From a virus: a stretch of DNA of 64,000 nt. This document shows positions 43,870 to 54,701 of this stretch, piece after piece. The position numbers and the translations under genes were made by a program. The notes under the pieces are model-generated. The model was not told where the DNA came from. It saw nothing but the letters and a program-made list of their open reading frames with translations, and did not search any database. Location of the stretch: positions 85,318 through 149,317 of the IMG/VR virus record IMGVR_UViG_3300024243_000006, one strand, 5' to 3'. Position 1 is the first letter of the stretch, and each line of letters starts with the position of its first letter.

Positions 43870-44054
43870 GAAACATCAAAGCAAAACGAAACAGGGTCTT
43901 CCATAGATCCTGCGGAAGAAAGAAGAAGTTTTCGTCAAAAGACGAAGTAGCGGAAGCTGCCGACAAAATCTATCTTGATAGAAAAGTCGTTTTGTCTTGG
44001 TATCTCTGCACCTTCTGCTTTGGATGGCACTTAACGAAAAGAGAGGGAAACTAA
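43866..44054 (+). CDS. Small zinc-finger-like protein, 62 aa
   Basis: A basic, Cys/His-bearing small protein. YLCTFCFGWHLT gives a CxxC...H pattern, and an upstream CGRKKKF adds another Cys, so a zinc site is likely. It overlaps the dnaE stop by four bases. Similar small proteins with an xxCxxCxxWH motif are widespread in phages without known function. Confidence 0.72.
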   Translation: MRNIKAKRNRVFHRSCGRKKKFSSKDEVAEAADKIYLDRKVVLSWYLCTFCFGWHLTKREGN

Positions 44055-44552
44055 ATGAATTGTGGAAAATGTAAATTTGCAGTAAATCAGGACATGAAGT
44101 TTGCTCTAATGAAGAATATTTGTCCAGCCTGTGGCTCTCAACTATTCTCTGACAATGAGATGCGCGACATATCTTTGTTAAGGAATCGTCTAGGGAAGCA
44201 GAGCTTTTCAATAGATTTCTCTGAGGAACTCGCATTCGATATTGCACTGTTTGTAATGAATGAGATTAAGAATGGTATTGGGCAGAAGTATTTCCAGAAG
44301 ATGATGACAAACTCAGGACCGCCTATATCGGCAGAAGAGGGTGAGGAAGAAACTGATGCGGAAGCTAAGGCTCGTATGAGGGCGCAAGTAGCTCGTGAAT
44401 ACGAGGAGCTTCAGGAAATGCCCGAAGAAACGATAACCGTCAGAACGAGGGCTGAAAGCGCAAATGAAAAAGCTAAGCGTCTAAGAGATATTGCCAGAAA
44501 AGCCGGCGTTGGAAGTAAGTCAGGAGCGATGGTAAGAAGGGCAGGCTCATGA
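44055..44552 (+). CDS. Zinc-ribbon hypothetical protein, 165 aa
   Basis: CGKCKFAV near the N-terminus and ICPACGSQLF near residue 25 form a probable four-Cys zinc ribbon. The remainder is helical, acidic in the middle (SAEEGEEETDAEAKA) and basic at the end (GAMVRRAGS). It starts right after the preceding stop and overlaps the next gene as ATGA. It may bind DNA or the polymerase, but this is position only. Confidence 0.73.
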   Translation: MNCGKCKFAVNQDMKFALMKNICPACGSQLFSDNEMRDISLLRNRLGKQSFSIDFSEELAFDIALFVMNEIKNGIGQKYFQKMMTNSGPPISAEEGEEETDAEAKARMRAQVAREYEELQEMPEETITVRTRAESANEKAKRLRDIARKAGVGSKSGAMVRRAGS

Positions 44553-44848
44553 TTAGGACCGTCGCTGGGCGCATAGTTGATATGACGAATGCTGAATATG
44601 AGTACTGCGAAGAACTCATGAAGGTTTTTGGAAAATCTGTTTTCGCTGACACATTCCAGTCTGATGACGAGGGTAGGATATTATCAGTCACCCCGTCCAC
44701 GACGGACCCGACCTCGATGGCCATCATCTTTTTTCTGCTAAACTTAACAATGAATCAAAGGTTAAGAGCGGTTGATTCAAAATTGAACAAACTGGAATTT
44801 CTGGAAAACAGAGTTTCGGAGCTTGAAAAGAGGTTGAATGATGAGTAG
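44549..44848 (+). CDS. Hypothetical protein, 99 aa
   Basis: A short protein with a hydrophobic segment near residues 57-70 (MAIIFFLLNLTMN) and a coiled-coil C-terminus (DSKLNKLEFLENRVSELEKRL). It may be membrane-associated or oligomeric. It overlaps the genes on both sides by 4 and 11 bases. No family recognised. Confidence 0.68.
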   Translation: MIRTVAGRIVDMTNAEYEYCEELMKVFGKSVFADTFQSDDEGRILSVTPSTTDPTSMAIIFFLLNLTMNQRLRAVDSKLNKLEFLENRVSELEKRLNDE

Positions 44849-45419
44849 TTTTCTTAAAGTTGCAGATCTAAGCTATTTTACGATAGCTGCTTTGGATACT
44901 TCAGAGATTGATAAAATCGCTGCATGGTTTCCGAAGGGCGGAGTGGTTGACGTAAACATTGCTGAACGTGGAATGATTTATTCTCTTCATGGGCAGAATG
45001 TATGTCAGGAGCATATTGCCAAGATTGATATTTGGATCGGATATAAAGAGTCTGAAAAGAACAGAGCGTGGTTTGGCGCAATTGGTAGAGCGAAGGCAGC
45101 AGGATATAAAACGGTTAAAGATAAAGAGTGGTTTGGAAACGCTGACGATGAGTACATTGATGCGCTTAATGAGCTAACTTTGGCGAAGGCTGCTAAGAAA
45201 TATTTTGAGAATAAAGCCGGCAATTTTTCAAGCTGGCACTATGCTTTCAAGACTTTCCTTAATAGAGATTATTCTCTCGAACGGCTTGGAAATGTCCAGT
45301 CGAACGGGTATAATATAGGGAGAGACTTAGGGTCGGAATTACACTCCACCGACCCAGAATCAACAGAAGTTGATGAAAAAAACTGGGGTGATACTGAAGA
45401 CGATACGATGTGGAAATAG
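44838..45419 (+). CDS. Hypothetical protein, 193 aa
   Basis: A soluble protein with an N-terminal beta-rich part and a helical C-terminal part containing DEYIDALNELTLAKAAKKYF and NFSSWHYAFKTFLNRDY. The tail is acidic. It lies just upstream of the single-stranded DNA-binding protein gene and may be a replication accessory protein, but no motif shows this. A small TTGCTA/TAGCAA hairpin lies after its stop at about 45428-45447. Confidence 0.7.
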   Translation: MMSSFLKVADLSYFTIAALDTSEIDKIAAWFPKGGVVDVNIAERGMIYSLHGQNVCQEHIAKIDIWIGYKESEKNRAWFGAIGRAKAAGYKTVKDKEWFGNADDEYIDALNELTLAKAAKKYFENKAGNFSSWHYAFKTFLNRDYSLERLGNVQSNGYNIGRDLGSELHSTDPESTEVDEKNWGDTEDDTMWK

Positions 45420-45484
45420 TCCCATTTGCTATAACTTTTTAGCAAGGACTCACGATAAAACAAAGTCAATAAGGAGAAACTTAA

Positions 45485-46132
45485 ATGGCAGATTTAACAT
45501 TTGGTGAAGTAGATTGGAATGATCCTGAGGTAGATTCAGGTGGCCGTGGACCGCGCACAGAGTTCATGAGATTAGAGCAGGGTTCGAGCGTAGTTCGTGT
45601 CATGGGCCAGCCAATCAAATTCTATGTAAACTGGGTAGATACCACTGAGGGCAAGCGCAGAAAGGTAAACACCCCAATCGAGGATGCCGGCCTTGTCGAT
45701 AAGCTTGAGGAAGCTGGATTTAAGCGTTCAACCCGTTGGTTGCTTAAGGTTCTGGATCGTTCCGACGACACTTTCAAGCTTCTTGAGGTTGGCCCCCAGA
45801 TTTTCAAGGGCATCCGCGATCTCGTTCAGAACCCGAAGTGGGGCAAGGTTACTTCTTATGATGTAACTATCAACAGAGGACCCAAGGGTCAACAGCCTCT
45901 CTACAATGTGTATCCTGATCCTAAGGAAGCATTGGCCGCAGAACTCCAGGGAACCTGGAAGGACTTCAATGAGAGCCTCAACATTGAGAGACTCATTACT
46001 CCATCCGATCCTGCTCATGTATATGAGCTTCTTGGTTGGGCACCTCCAGGCGCTGCGTCTGAGTCCGCTTCGGCCGAGACTGAGACTCCAGCCGAGGGTG
46101 GCGAAAGCTTTGAATTCGAATTTGATGGTTGA
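45485..46132 (+). CDS. Single-stranded DNA-binding protein, phage type
   Basis: The 215-residue protein has a basic and aromatic OB-fold-like middle (TRWLLKVLDRSDDTFKLLEV, then WGKVTSYDVTINRGPKGQQP and YNVYPDP) and a strongly acidic C-terminal tail ending SFEFEFDG. Such a tail is the partner-binding end of SSB proteins. Codon use is rich in C and G, as expected of a highly expressed gene. It is alone behind AAGGAG and is followed by a perfect terminator. It would coat single strands in replication and recombination. Confidence 0.8.
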   Translation: MADLTFGEVDWNDPEVDSGGRGPRTEFMRLEQGSSVVRVMGQPIKFYVNWVDTTEGKRRKVNTPIEDAGLVDKLEEAGFKRSTRWLLKVLDRSDDTFKLLEVGPQIFKGIRDLVQNPKWGKVTSYDVTINRGPKGQQPLYNVYPDPKEALAAELQGTWKDFNESLNIERLITPSDPAHVYELLGWAPPGAASESASAETETPAEGGESFEFEFDG

Positions 46133-46160
46133 TCCTCAAAATTGAATATCTGAAATTCAC

Positions 46161-46204
46161 AAAGAACCCCCGTACATTTCAGCAGACGTGTACGGGGGTT
46201 CTTT
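46161..46204. terminator. Perfect 16-base hairpin, possibly bidirectional terminator
   Basis: AAAGAACCCCCGTACA and TGTACGGGGGTTCTTT form an uninterrupted 16-base stem around a 12-base loop. It lies between the ssb gene (+) and the end of the ruvC-like gene (-), with an A-run on one side and a T-run on the other, so it can end transcription from both directions. Confidence 0.9.
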
Positions 46205-46234
46205 GTTTGGAGAAAAGTGACCATGAAAGAAGTT

Positions 46235-46777
46235 TTAGATGAGTTGCTCTTTAGATAAAAAATAAGCAACACCAATGACAATGCTGTCAGCTTCATCTTC
46301 GCACTCTTTTTTAACGTTCCCAATCTTGTTAAGATGCGTTTTGTAATTTAAAAACTCTTTGGCGAAAATGATTGAATCTTCCTTCTCTTTTATCTCAAAA
46401 TCATAAGAGTTCTTGATTAACTTTCTTGCAGTATTTACATTTATTGCGATTATTTTAGATATCCCATTTTGATATGCACATAGCCTAACTGTTTCATTGA
46501 ATACACTTAAGATTCTAATTGTATTTGCAGAGCTTTTACCTTTCGGAAATTTTAAAGCATAATCTTCCACCGCAAATATGTCCGGCTGATGTTCTTCAAT
46601 AAGTTCTTTTATTGCCTTGCAGGCATCATCAAGTCTTAGATGAAGAAGTCCGGCAGCCTTTTTTTTAGTAAGAGGCTTTATATGGCCATATTTATGCAAG
46701 CTGATCAAATTGCTTTCTATAATAAAAGTTGACCAACCAATGGTAGCACTAGATATATCTAGTGATAAAATTTTCAT
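46235..46777 (-). CDS. ruvC: RuvC-like Holliday junction resolvase
   Basis: This is the only gene on the - strand. The RNase H-fold motifs of RuvC appear: ILSLDISSATIGWS at the start, DIFAVEDYA with the catalytic Glu, and CEDEADSIVIGVAYFL near the C-terminus with the last acidic pair. It would resolve branched DNA before packaging. At 180 residues it has normal length. The start is preceded by AAGGAG (- strand, 46783-46788). The gene is AT-rich and shares a divergent promoter region with an HNH gene, which suggests that it arrived with a mobile island. Confidence 0.88.
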   Translation of the reverse strand: MKILSLDISSATIGWSTFIIESNLISLHKYGHIKPLTKKKAAGLLHLRLDDACKAIKELIEEHQPDIFAVEDYALKFPKGKSSANTIRILSVFNETVRLCAYQNGISKIIAINVNTARKLIKNSYDFEIKEKEDSIIFAKEFLNYKTHLNKIGNVKKECEDEADSIVIGVAYFLSKEQLI

Positions 46778-46789
46778 AAGAACTCCTTG

Positions 46790-46841
46790 TATGACTTCAG
46801 TTTTTGTAGTATAACTAACTTATACCAAAACTGAGGTCATA
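46790..46841. promoter_or_regulatory. Divergent promoter region with long inverted repeat
   Basis: TATGACTTCAG...AGTATAA (46790-46814) is mirrored by TTATACCAAAACTGAGGTCATA (46820-46841), an imperfect inverted repeat of about 22 bases per arm around CTAAC. It lies between the divergent ruvC-like and HNH genes, and its right arm ends at the HNH start codon. TATA-type -10 boxes occur on both strands. It probably is a shared promoter with an operator. Confidence 0.6.
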
Positions 46842-49230
<2,389 letters not shown>

Positions 49231-49231
49231 G

Positions 49232-49702
49232 ATGATTTGTTCTAAATGCGGAAAGAATAAAGATTTAGACCATTTTCATTTCAGGAAAGAAAGTGGAAAG
49301 TATCGAAAACAGTGCAGGGATTGCTTTAATCAAAAGTGTTCAGAATATAGAAAGAAGAATTCTGAAACAATTAAGGCAAGGAACTACAAATACAGCAGAA
49401 CAGTTGATGGCAGATTTGCGAGCTTTAAGGCATTAGCCAAAACTAAAGGCATTGAGCAAAAATTAACAAAAGAGGACTTTGAGGAATTACAAACTAACCA
49501 ATGCAACTACTGTGGAGATAATTTCGATAGAGGTACCGGATATGGGATTGATAGAGTTGATTCTAATATTGGGTATTACAAAGAAAACTCCGTAGCATGT
49601 TGTAGCAAATGTAATTTCGCGAAACACGAATTAGAATATAACGAATTTGTTCAGCATATTTTGAAAATGGCAAAACACATTGGGCTAAATCACAAATACT
49701 AA
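49232..49702 (+). CDS. HNH homing endonuclease 3, carrying a groEL tail copy
   Basis: N-terminal CxxC fingers (MICSKCGKNK, QCRDCFNQKC) and an HNH core (CNYCGDNFDRG, YGIDRVDSNIGY, NSVACCSKCNFAKH) define the family shared with the gene at 19484. It begins two bases after the chaperonin 2 stop without a good ribosome site. Its last residues, GLNHKY-stop, repeat the chaperonin's GMNHKY-stop with mostly third-position changes, as if the enzyme gene inserted into the end of groEL and kept the displaced tail. Confidence 0.9.
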   Translation: MICSKCGKNKDLDHFHFRKESGKYRKQCRDCFNQKCSEYRKKNSETIKARNYKYSRTVDGRFASFKALAKTKGIEQKLTKEDFEELQTNQCNYCGDNFDRGTGYGIDRVDSNIGYYKENSVACCSKCNFAKHELEYNEFVQHILKMAKHIGLNHKY

Positions 49703-49712
49703 GGAGACATAA

Positions 49713-50885
49713 ATGTCAGAAAAACTATCACCTGGGAAAGCATATTCCCAGGTCGCCAGCATGTTCGGCGAAGAAAACATCTTTTTGAACCCAAGAGATA
49801 TCCCACCTGTAGAGACTACACCATCCGGCTCACCGGCTCTTGATAGAGCATTGGGAGTTGGAGGCTACCCTCTTGGAAGAATTATGCAGGTGGCAGGAAC
49901 GCCCTCTGCTGGTAAGACGCAGCTAACACTTATTGCCGCAGCAGAATGGATGGCATTGGACCCAGGAAATTGTGCATGCTTTATTGATGCAGAGTATACT
50001 TATGATCCAGATTGGGCTGAGCTACTCGGAGTTGATAATGACAGAATGATGCTCATTAAGACAAACGCTGCTGAAAAGATTTTCACAGGCTTGGTTGGCA
50101 AAACCACAAAGACTGCGAAGACTGTAAAGCATGTGGACGGATTGCTCGATATGATTGAGAACGGTCAAACTATCCAGGGAAAGAATGCAAGGGACGAGAC
50201 TAGAACATTCGACCTTGGCAAAATGCGAGTCATAATCGTAGATTCTGTAGCTTCTATGAACACTCCTACGGAAGAGGCTTCCATAGTTGGTAAGCAGAAT
50301 GTTGCATCTATGGCGAGATTCTTAACTACAGAGCTTAAAAAGTTGACCCCAGCGGTCGCTAAGGCTAACGTAGCACTGTTCGGCATCAACCATGTCAAGA
50401 CAGCTATTGGAGTTATGTATGGCGATCCTACAACTACTCCTGGCGGAAGGGCATGGCACCACGCTTGCTCTGTGCAGATTATGGTAGCGACCATCAACAA
50501 GAAGGAAGCTAAGATTTTCAACCATAATGACGAGCAGATTGGGCACAAGGTTCGTGCCAAGATTACAAAGAACAAATGTGCTCCACCTTTCAAGAAGGCA
50601 GAGTACAGCATTGAGTATGTGGTCGGAATGGTCAAACAGGAAGAGGAATTGTTCGAGGCAGGTCTTCTTGAAAACTTATTCGAACGCCCCAATAACAGAA
50701 CTTATATCTATAGGGGAGAGACGATTGTTGGTAAAGACAAATTCATTGCTCACATTGGGACCCGACTTGAGCAGGTAGAAACCGATCTTAGAGCATCTTA
50801 TCTTGATAACGAGATATCCGAAACGCCCGATCCTGGCGTAGAGGTAGAAACATTTACGGCGGAGACTGTTGACGAATTATTCTAA
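49713..50885 (+). CDS. recA: RecA/UvsX-family recombinase
   Basis: Walker A is GTPSAGKT (residues 62-69), with Walker B as VIIVDSVASM near 170 and an INHVKTAIGVMYGDPTTTPGG stretch that matches the RecA DNA-binding loop L2 region. The order SGSPALDRALGVGGYPLGRI before Walker A is typical. The C-terminus is acidic (TAETVDELF). It pairs homologous strands during phage recombination. It starts behind AAGGAG. A perfect hairpin lies in the first codons (49730-49753), and a terminator follows the gene. Confidence 0.94.
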   Translation: MSEKLSPGKAYSQVASMFGEENIFLNPRDIPPVETTPSGSPALDRALGVGGYPLGRIMQVAGTPSAGKTQLTLIAAAEWMALDPGNCACFIDAEYTYDPDWAELLGVDNDRMMLIKTNAAEKIFTGLVGKTTKTAKTVKHVDGLLDMIENGQTIQGKNARDETRTFDLGKMRVIIVDSVASMNTPTEEASIVGKQNVASMARFLTTELKKLTPAVAKANVALFGINHVKTAIGVMYGDPTTTPGGRAWHHACSVQIMVATINKKEAKIFNHNDEQIGHKVRAKITKNKCAPPFKKAEYSIEYVVGMVKQEEELFEAGLLENLFERPNNRTYIYRGETIVGKDKFIAHIGTRLEQVETDLRASYLDNEISETPDPGVEVETFTAETVDELF

Positions 50886-50898
50886 GAAACTTTTGAGC

Positions 50899-50928
50899 AA
50901 CGGCACCGACTATTCTGTCGGTGCCGTT
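50899..50928 (+). terminator. Hairpin terminator after recA
   Basis: AACGGCACCGAC and GTCGGTGCCGTT form a perfect 12-base stem around TATTCT, followed by a TTGACTTTGT stretch. It begins 14 bases after the recA stop. Confidence 0.85.
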
Positions 50929-50978
50929 TGACTTTGTACTGAGGAAACCGGTAATTCTACTAATGTAGGGAGCTGAAG

Positions 50979-51326
50979 ATGTTATTACGCTGCAACCCTG
51001 GTTGTAAATTGAGTGATGGAACTACGGAGGGGTCTTTAGATCCTGATACAGATGAGGTCATCTGCAAAAACTGTGGTCTTGAACTAATGAATGTTGCCTC
51101 GTTCACCAAGAGGTCTATGAAAAGCAGTGGAGATGTAATTAAGAAGGACGGCAAAGCGTTCATTTTTGATTGCAAAACTTGTAAGAAAAAAGTTGAAACT
51201 TCCGTTGTTGATGGTGACCTTAAAGGCTTAGGCTGCGAGAAAGATTGTAAGTTCAATGTATCTCGTTTTATGATAAACTCGATGGAAAATGTTGGAACAA
51301 ATGATGATGAATCGAGAGAAGCGTAA
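50979..51326 (+). CDS. Zinc-ribbon hypothetical protein, 115 aa
   Basis: Two Cys clusters are visible: CNPGCKLSDG with EVICKNCGLE in the N-terminal half, and DCKTCKKKVE with GCEKDCKF in the C-terminal half, suggesting two zinc ribbons. It starts behind AGGGAG and overlaps the primase gene by up to 38 bases. A DNA- or primase-binding role is plausible from position. Confidence 0.72.
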   Translation: MLLRCNPGCKLSDGTTEGSLDPDTDEVICKNCGLELMNVASFTKRSMKSSGDVIKKDGKAFIFDCKTCKKKVETSVVDGDLKGLGCEKDCKFNVSRFMINSMENVGTNDDESREA

Positions 51327-52113
51327 ATACGCTTTGGATACCGGAATGATTAAAGACTTAGAAACCTTAATAAAGATTTGTCAAACGAATCTTAAGAACT
51401 CTCCAGAATGCTTAGCATACTTGAGAGACACTAGAGGTATGTCTGAAGCCGCTATCGAAAACCACAAGATTGGCTACTTTCCACAGAGCATTAACATGCT
51501 TACAAAGTACGTGTCTCGTGCAACCTTAGAAAAATTGAATATCATAGATTACTCCGGAAACTCAAAGTTTGCGGATTTTTACTATCTGGTATTCCCCATT
51601 TACAATGAATACGGAGAGCCTGTCGGCATTAATGGCAGAACTCTCATTTCCGATACCCAAAGAGAAATGCTTGGAATAGCTAAATATGAAAATAGCTCAT
51701 TCAAGAAAAGCACCACACTCTTTGGGTTTAATCGTGCGAGGGGTTCTATCCTTGCCAAGGGAGAAGTATTCGTCTGCGAAGGTAACTTCGACGCAATTCA
51801 ACTGCAAGAGAATGGAATTAAAAACTCCGTTGCCATTTGCGGAACAGGATTCTCGAAAGATCATTTCGTTAGATTGGCAAGGTACGCACATACATTCACT
51901 TTTGTTCTCGATAGTGATGACGGAGGGAGGAAGGCCATTTCTCGTATTAACAAGAAATTTATGAACAAGGGTATAAAGCTCAGGTTCCTGTCTCTTCCCG
52001 ACAAATATAAAGATGTAGATGATTTTTTTAGAGCTGGTTATTCCCGAAGAGACTTTTTCGACACACTCACAGAGTGTAGTCCCGAATTAGAAAACATGGA
52101 GTGGAAAAACTAA
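51289..52113 (+). CDS. Primase catalytic (TOPRIM) subunit, split DnaG
   Basis: The N-terminal part (SPECLAYLRDTRGMSEAAIE, then HKIGYFP) and YLVFPIYNEYGEPVGINGR match the RNA-polymerase core of DnaG. TOPRIM residues are present: VFVCEGNFDAIQL with the catalytic Glu, and FVLDSDDGG with the DxD. No zinc domain precedes it and no helicase-binding domain follows; the zinc domain is encoded at 23632. ATG codons at 51289 and 51301 are both possible; the second has GGAA upstream. It makes RNA primers for lagging-strand synthesis. Confidence 0.88.
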   Translation: MLEQMMMNREKRKYALDTGMIKDLETLIKICQTNLKNSPECLAYLRDTRGMSEAAIENHKIGYFPQSINMLTKYVSRATLEKLNIIDYSGNSKFADFYYLVFPIYNEYGEPVGINGRTLISDTQREMLGIAKYENSSFKKSTTLFGFNRARGSILAKGEVFVCEGNFDAIQLQENGIKNSVAICGTGFSKDHFVRLARYAHTFTFVLDSDDGGRKAISRINKKFMNKGIKLRFLSLPDKYKDVDDFFRAGYSRRDFFDTLTECSPELENMEWKN

Positions 52114-52574
52114 TGAATAAATCAAAACTTTACCAACACAAGATTGTGGAGATCTCTTTTGATCAGGGCAAACTAAATAACTTCCCTGAGAGCAGAGGCA
52201 TCGGAAATATGCTTTCCGACAATGAGTCCAACGAACAGATCCAAGACCTGAGAGAGGAGCTATTAGAAGAGATTTATGACATCATTCATGGCGATTCTTT
52301 AACCGATCATCAGAAAAAGATCCTAATGATGCGCCTTGTTGGAAAAACTCAGAACGAAATTGCTGAACATCTCGGTATCACACAATCTGCCGTGCATAAG
52401 GCTTTACATGGTAATATTGACTATAAAAATGACAAGAAAAGATATGGCGGAATTATTAAGAAGCTGAAGAAGATTTGTGGCAACAATTCTAACATTCAAC
52501 GAATATTGAGACAAATAGAGGAAGCTAAAAATAGTGATCAAATCGCTGATGAGCTTTCTATTAATAAACAGTAG
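52113..52574 (+). CDS. Sigma region 4-like HTH protein
   Basis: Residues about 60-105 (LTDHQKKILMMRLVGKTQNE, then IAEHLGITQSAVHKALHG) form the helix-turn-helix of sigma-70 region 4 or a related transcription factor. The rest is helical and charged. ATG 52113 shares a base with the primase stop (TAATG) and is preferred over GTG 52101. It may act with the other sigma-like protein at 29375 or be a DNA-binding regulator on its own. Confidence 0.72.
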   Translation: MNKSKLYQHKIVEISFDQGKLNNFPESRGIGNMLSDNESNEQIQDLREELLEEIYDIIHGDSLTDHQKKILMMRLVGKTQNEIAEHLGITQSAVHKALHGNIDYKNDKKRYGGIIKKLKKICGNNSNIQRILRQIEEAKNSDQIADELSINKQ

Positions 52575-52597
52575 ATTCTACGAAGAGGGAACAGTCC

Positions 52598-53107
52598 ATG
52601 ACCACAAGAGAAAAGTATCTTGCAAATATTGACAGAGTGCTTATGAAAACTTTAGCCAAGCAATCAAAGTCTTTGGCCGATAAGAACGCCATTAAGTACG
52701 ATGATAGTCTTGTATCGCAAGGTCACATTAGAAAAATTGCATTTGACGTGTATAAAGTTGACAATGATCCTTACAGGGATCTTTGGATTCTTCAGGATGT
52801 TGACGGAGTCCCTCATTTAGTTAGAGCTTCGAACCCACAGTCCGAAGAGACGGTTGTTGGAGAGTGGTCTGCGACATCAGATTATGATAAGAGGAATATC
52901 ACTTTGGCATACAAGAGTAAGCCAATTGCAAGATTTTCTTCTGACACATATGGATTTACCCCTGAAGACGTATTAACATTTAAGGAAGCCCTGCTTGACA
53001 AGATTGGTGCTGATGATGGTTTCCTTAAGGAAGTATTCGCAGAGCAGCCAGAAGCTAAAAAAAGATCCCTCCTTTCAAGCTTCCCTGAGCTTGGCAAATA
53101 CATTTAA
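52598..53107 (+). CDS. Hypothetical protein, 169 aa
   Basis: A soluble alpha/beta protein (RDLWILQDVDGVPHLVRA) with no recognised motif. It starts behind GAGGGAAC and is followed at once by a group of likely virion genes, so it may belong to the virion or its assembly. Confidence 0.7.
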   Translation: MTTREKYLANIDRVLMKTLAKQSKSLADKNAIKYDDSLVSQGHIRKIAFDVYKVDNDPYRDLWILQDVDGVPHLVRASNPQSEETVVGEWSATSDYDKRNITLAYKSKPIARFSSDTYGFTPEDVLTFKEALLDKIGADDGFLKEVFAEQPEAKKRSLLSSFPELGKYI

Positions 53108-53117
53108 GGAACAGAAT

Positions 53118-54692
53118 ATGCAGAAGGAAATTTTCGATATAATCAAAGAAGCCCAAAAGGCACTGGAGCAGCTTGAGAATGGCAAGCTCTATACATCTGC
53201 ATATGTTTGTGAGAGGTTCGTAAAATCTGCGGAAGAAAACCCGCATGATCTTCTCATCAACAATATGAGGAATGTAGTTCTGAGCAGGCTTCAGACACAA
53301 CAGTTCGTTTCTCAGGCAGAGCTTACCGGCATCTATGACCAAATGATTGGCTTGGGTGGCGGACATTCTGCGTTCAGAAATGAGCTTGGAGACTTACTCA
53401 CTGAGAAGCGCCAGTATGTAGAGCCAACCAAAACAGCTTCAGCACTTAGAGCCGACCGTGAAGGTGGACTAAGCATTGCTCCTGTAAATCAGGAACTCTC
53501 CGATGCATTCTCAACTGCATTCGGATTCGGAAAAGACAACTCTTTTGGAACATATGCACCTCAGCAGGGCAACATGGTCAATAAAGTTGTTATCGCAGGA
53601 TTAACCGCAGAAGGACAGACTCCTTCCGCAGTTGAAATAGTTTCTGAGAATGAGCACTTCGTATTAGTGGCAGCACTTTACAATGACGGCTTCAACAAAG
53701 TAGCAGTTCATGTTCCTGTCCAGATCAGTGGCGGGATTGTGCAGCCTCCAACAGCACTTGTTCAGGGAGAGGGTACAGTCCCACTCACCAAAGACAGTCT
53801 TTGGCTTGCCATCAAGGAAGCAAGAGACGAAAAAAGGCATGTTGCTCAGCAGAAATTCGCATCCCAGAGAACATTCGGCGAATCTGTTAAGGTAGCTAAG
53901 CAGGTTGTACCTGCAAGTCTTGAGAAATTTGCACAGTTTGAAACTACATTAGTTTCGGCCTCAACAATGCACTCCGCTAAGTCAGTAGCAGAAGCAGTCA
54001 CTATGGTGTCTGATGAGCTTAAGTCATTCGGAGCGTTTAATCCACAGGTAAAAATAGTAACGGCATCTGATAGAGAAATCGTATTCGATGCACATGTCCC
54101 TACAGAAAAGGGTATGGCAGTCGTTAAGGTTCCCGTCGAGATTCACAATGATCATCCAAACCTGCCGAACAGATTTGCAGCCGCAACTTCTGATGTAGAG
54201 CAGGTTTATGATTTCAGCCAAGCAGGATATGCAAGGTTCCTTTCCGATGTGAAGGGTAACAGCAGAACTGTTAAGGTTGCGAGACATACCGGAAACCTAT
54301 CGACAGCGTCTTACCACGAGCTTAACGACATGATGCTAAAAGGAATTTCGACTAAGGATTACACGCTTGCAGAGAATGCACTTTCGGTCATTCAGAACCG
54401 CTTCGACTCTTCACAGTTCAAAGCAGCATTTGATAAGTTCACTCAGTTATTAAAGCATTCCTCTACCGATCAGGACTCTGAAAGAGCCAAGCACATTGAG
54501 GCTGCGGTTCAGAGAGGAGACCTTATCAAGCACTCTACGACTGTTGAGCTTTACTGTCCTAAACTTGCTCTTCCATTGAGCAAAATTGCATTCGATAGCC
54601 AGGGTCGTCCGGTACCGGCAAGAACACATCGGGCTCAGAACGCAAATGAGGAAGAAGTTTTTATTTCCTCTTATGATATTAAGTTCAGCTAA
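53118..54692 (+). CDS. Probable virion protein, 524 aa
   Basis: The first 100 residues are helical; the rest is beta-rich with repeated stretches such as VEIVSENEHFVLVAALYNDG and VTASDREIVFDAHVPTEKGM, which look like two copies of the same fold (compare residues about 180-235 with 305-360). This suggests a duplicated domain. It uses A- and C-ending codons as expected of an abundant protein. ATG 53118 is chosen because AAGGA precedes it; an earlier in-frame start at 52995 overlaps the previous gene. A capsid or tail component is likely but unproven. Confidence 0.72.
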   Translation: MQKEIFDIIKEAQKALEQLENGKLYTSAYVCERFVKSAEENPHDLLINNMRNVVLSRLQTQQFVSQAELTGIYDQMIGLGGGHSAFRNELGDLLTEKRQYVEPTKTASALRADREGGLSIAPVNQELSDAFSTAFGFGKDNSFGTYAPQQGNMVNKVVIAGLTAEGQTPSAVEIVSENEHFVLVAALYNDGFNKVAVHVPVQISGGIVQPPTALVQGEGTVPLTKDSLWLAIKEARDEKRHVAQQKFASQRTFGESVKVAKQVVPASLEKFAQFETTLVSASTMHSAKSVAEAVTMVSDELKSFGAFNPQVKIVTASDREIVFDAHVPTEKGMAVVKVPVEIHNDHPNLPNRFAAATSDVEQVYDFSQAGYARFLSDVKGNSRTVKVARHTGNLSTASYHELNDMMLKGISTKDYTLAENALSVIQNRFDSSQFKAAFDKFTQLLKHSSTDQDSERAKHIEAAVQRGDLIKHSTTVELYCPKLALPLSKIAFDSQGRPVPARTHRAQNANEEEVFISSYDIKFS

Positions 54693-54701
54693 GGAGTGGC
54701 T

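Noticed and set aside
45428-45447. TTGCTA/TAGCAA hairpin as a terminator
   Set aside because: The stem is only six bases without strong GC content; too weak to call, although it sits after a gene.
52995-53117. Upstream extension of the 524-residue virion gene
   Set aside because: It overlaps the previous gene in another frame; ATG 53118 follows AAGGA.
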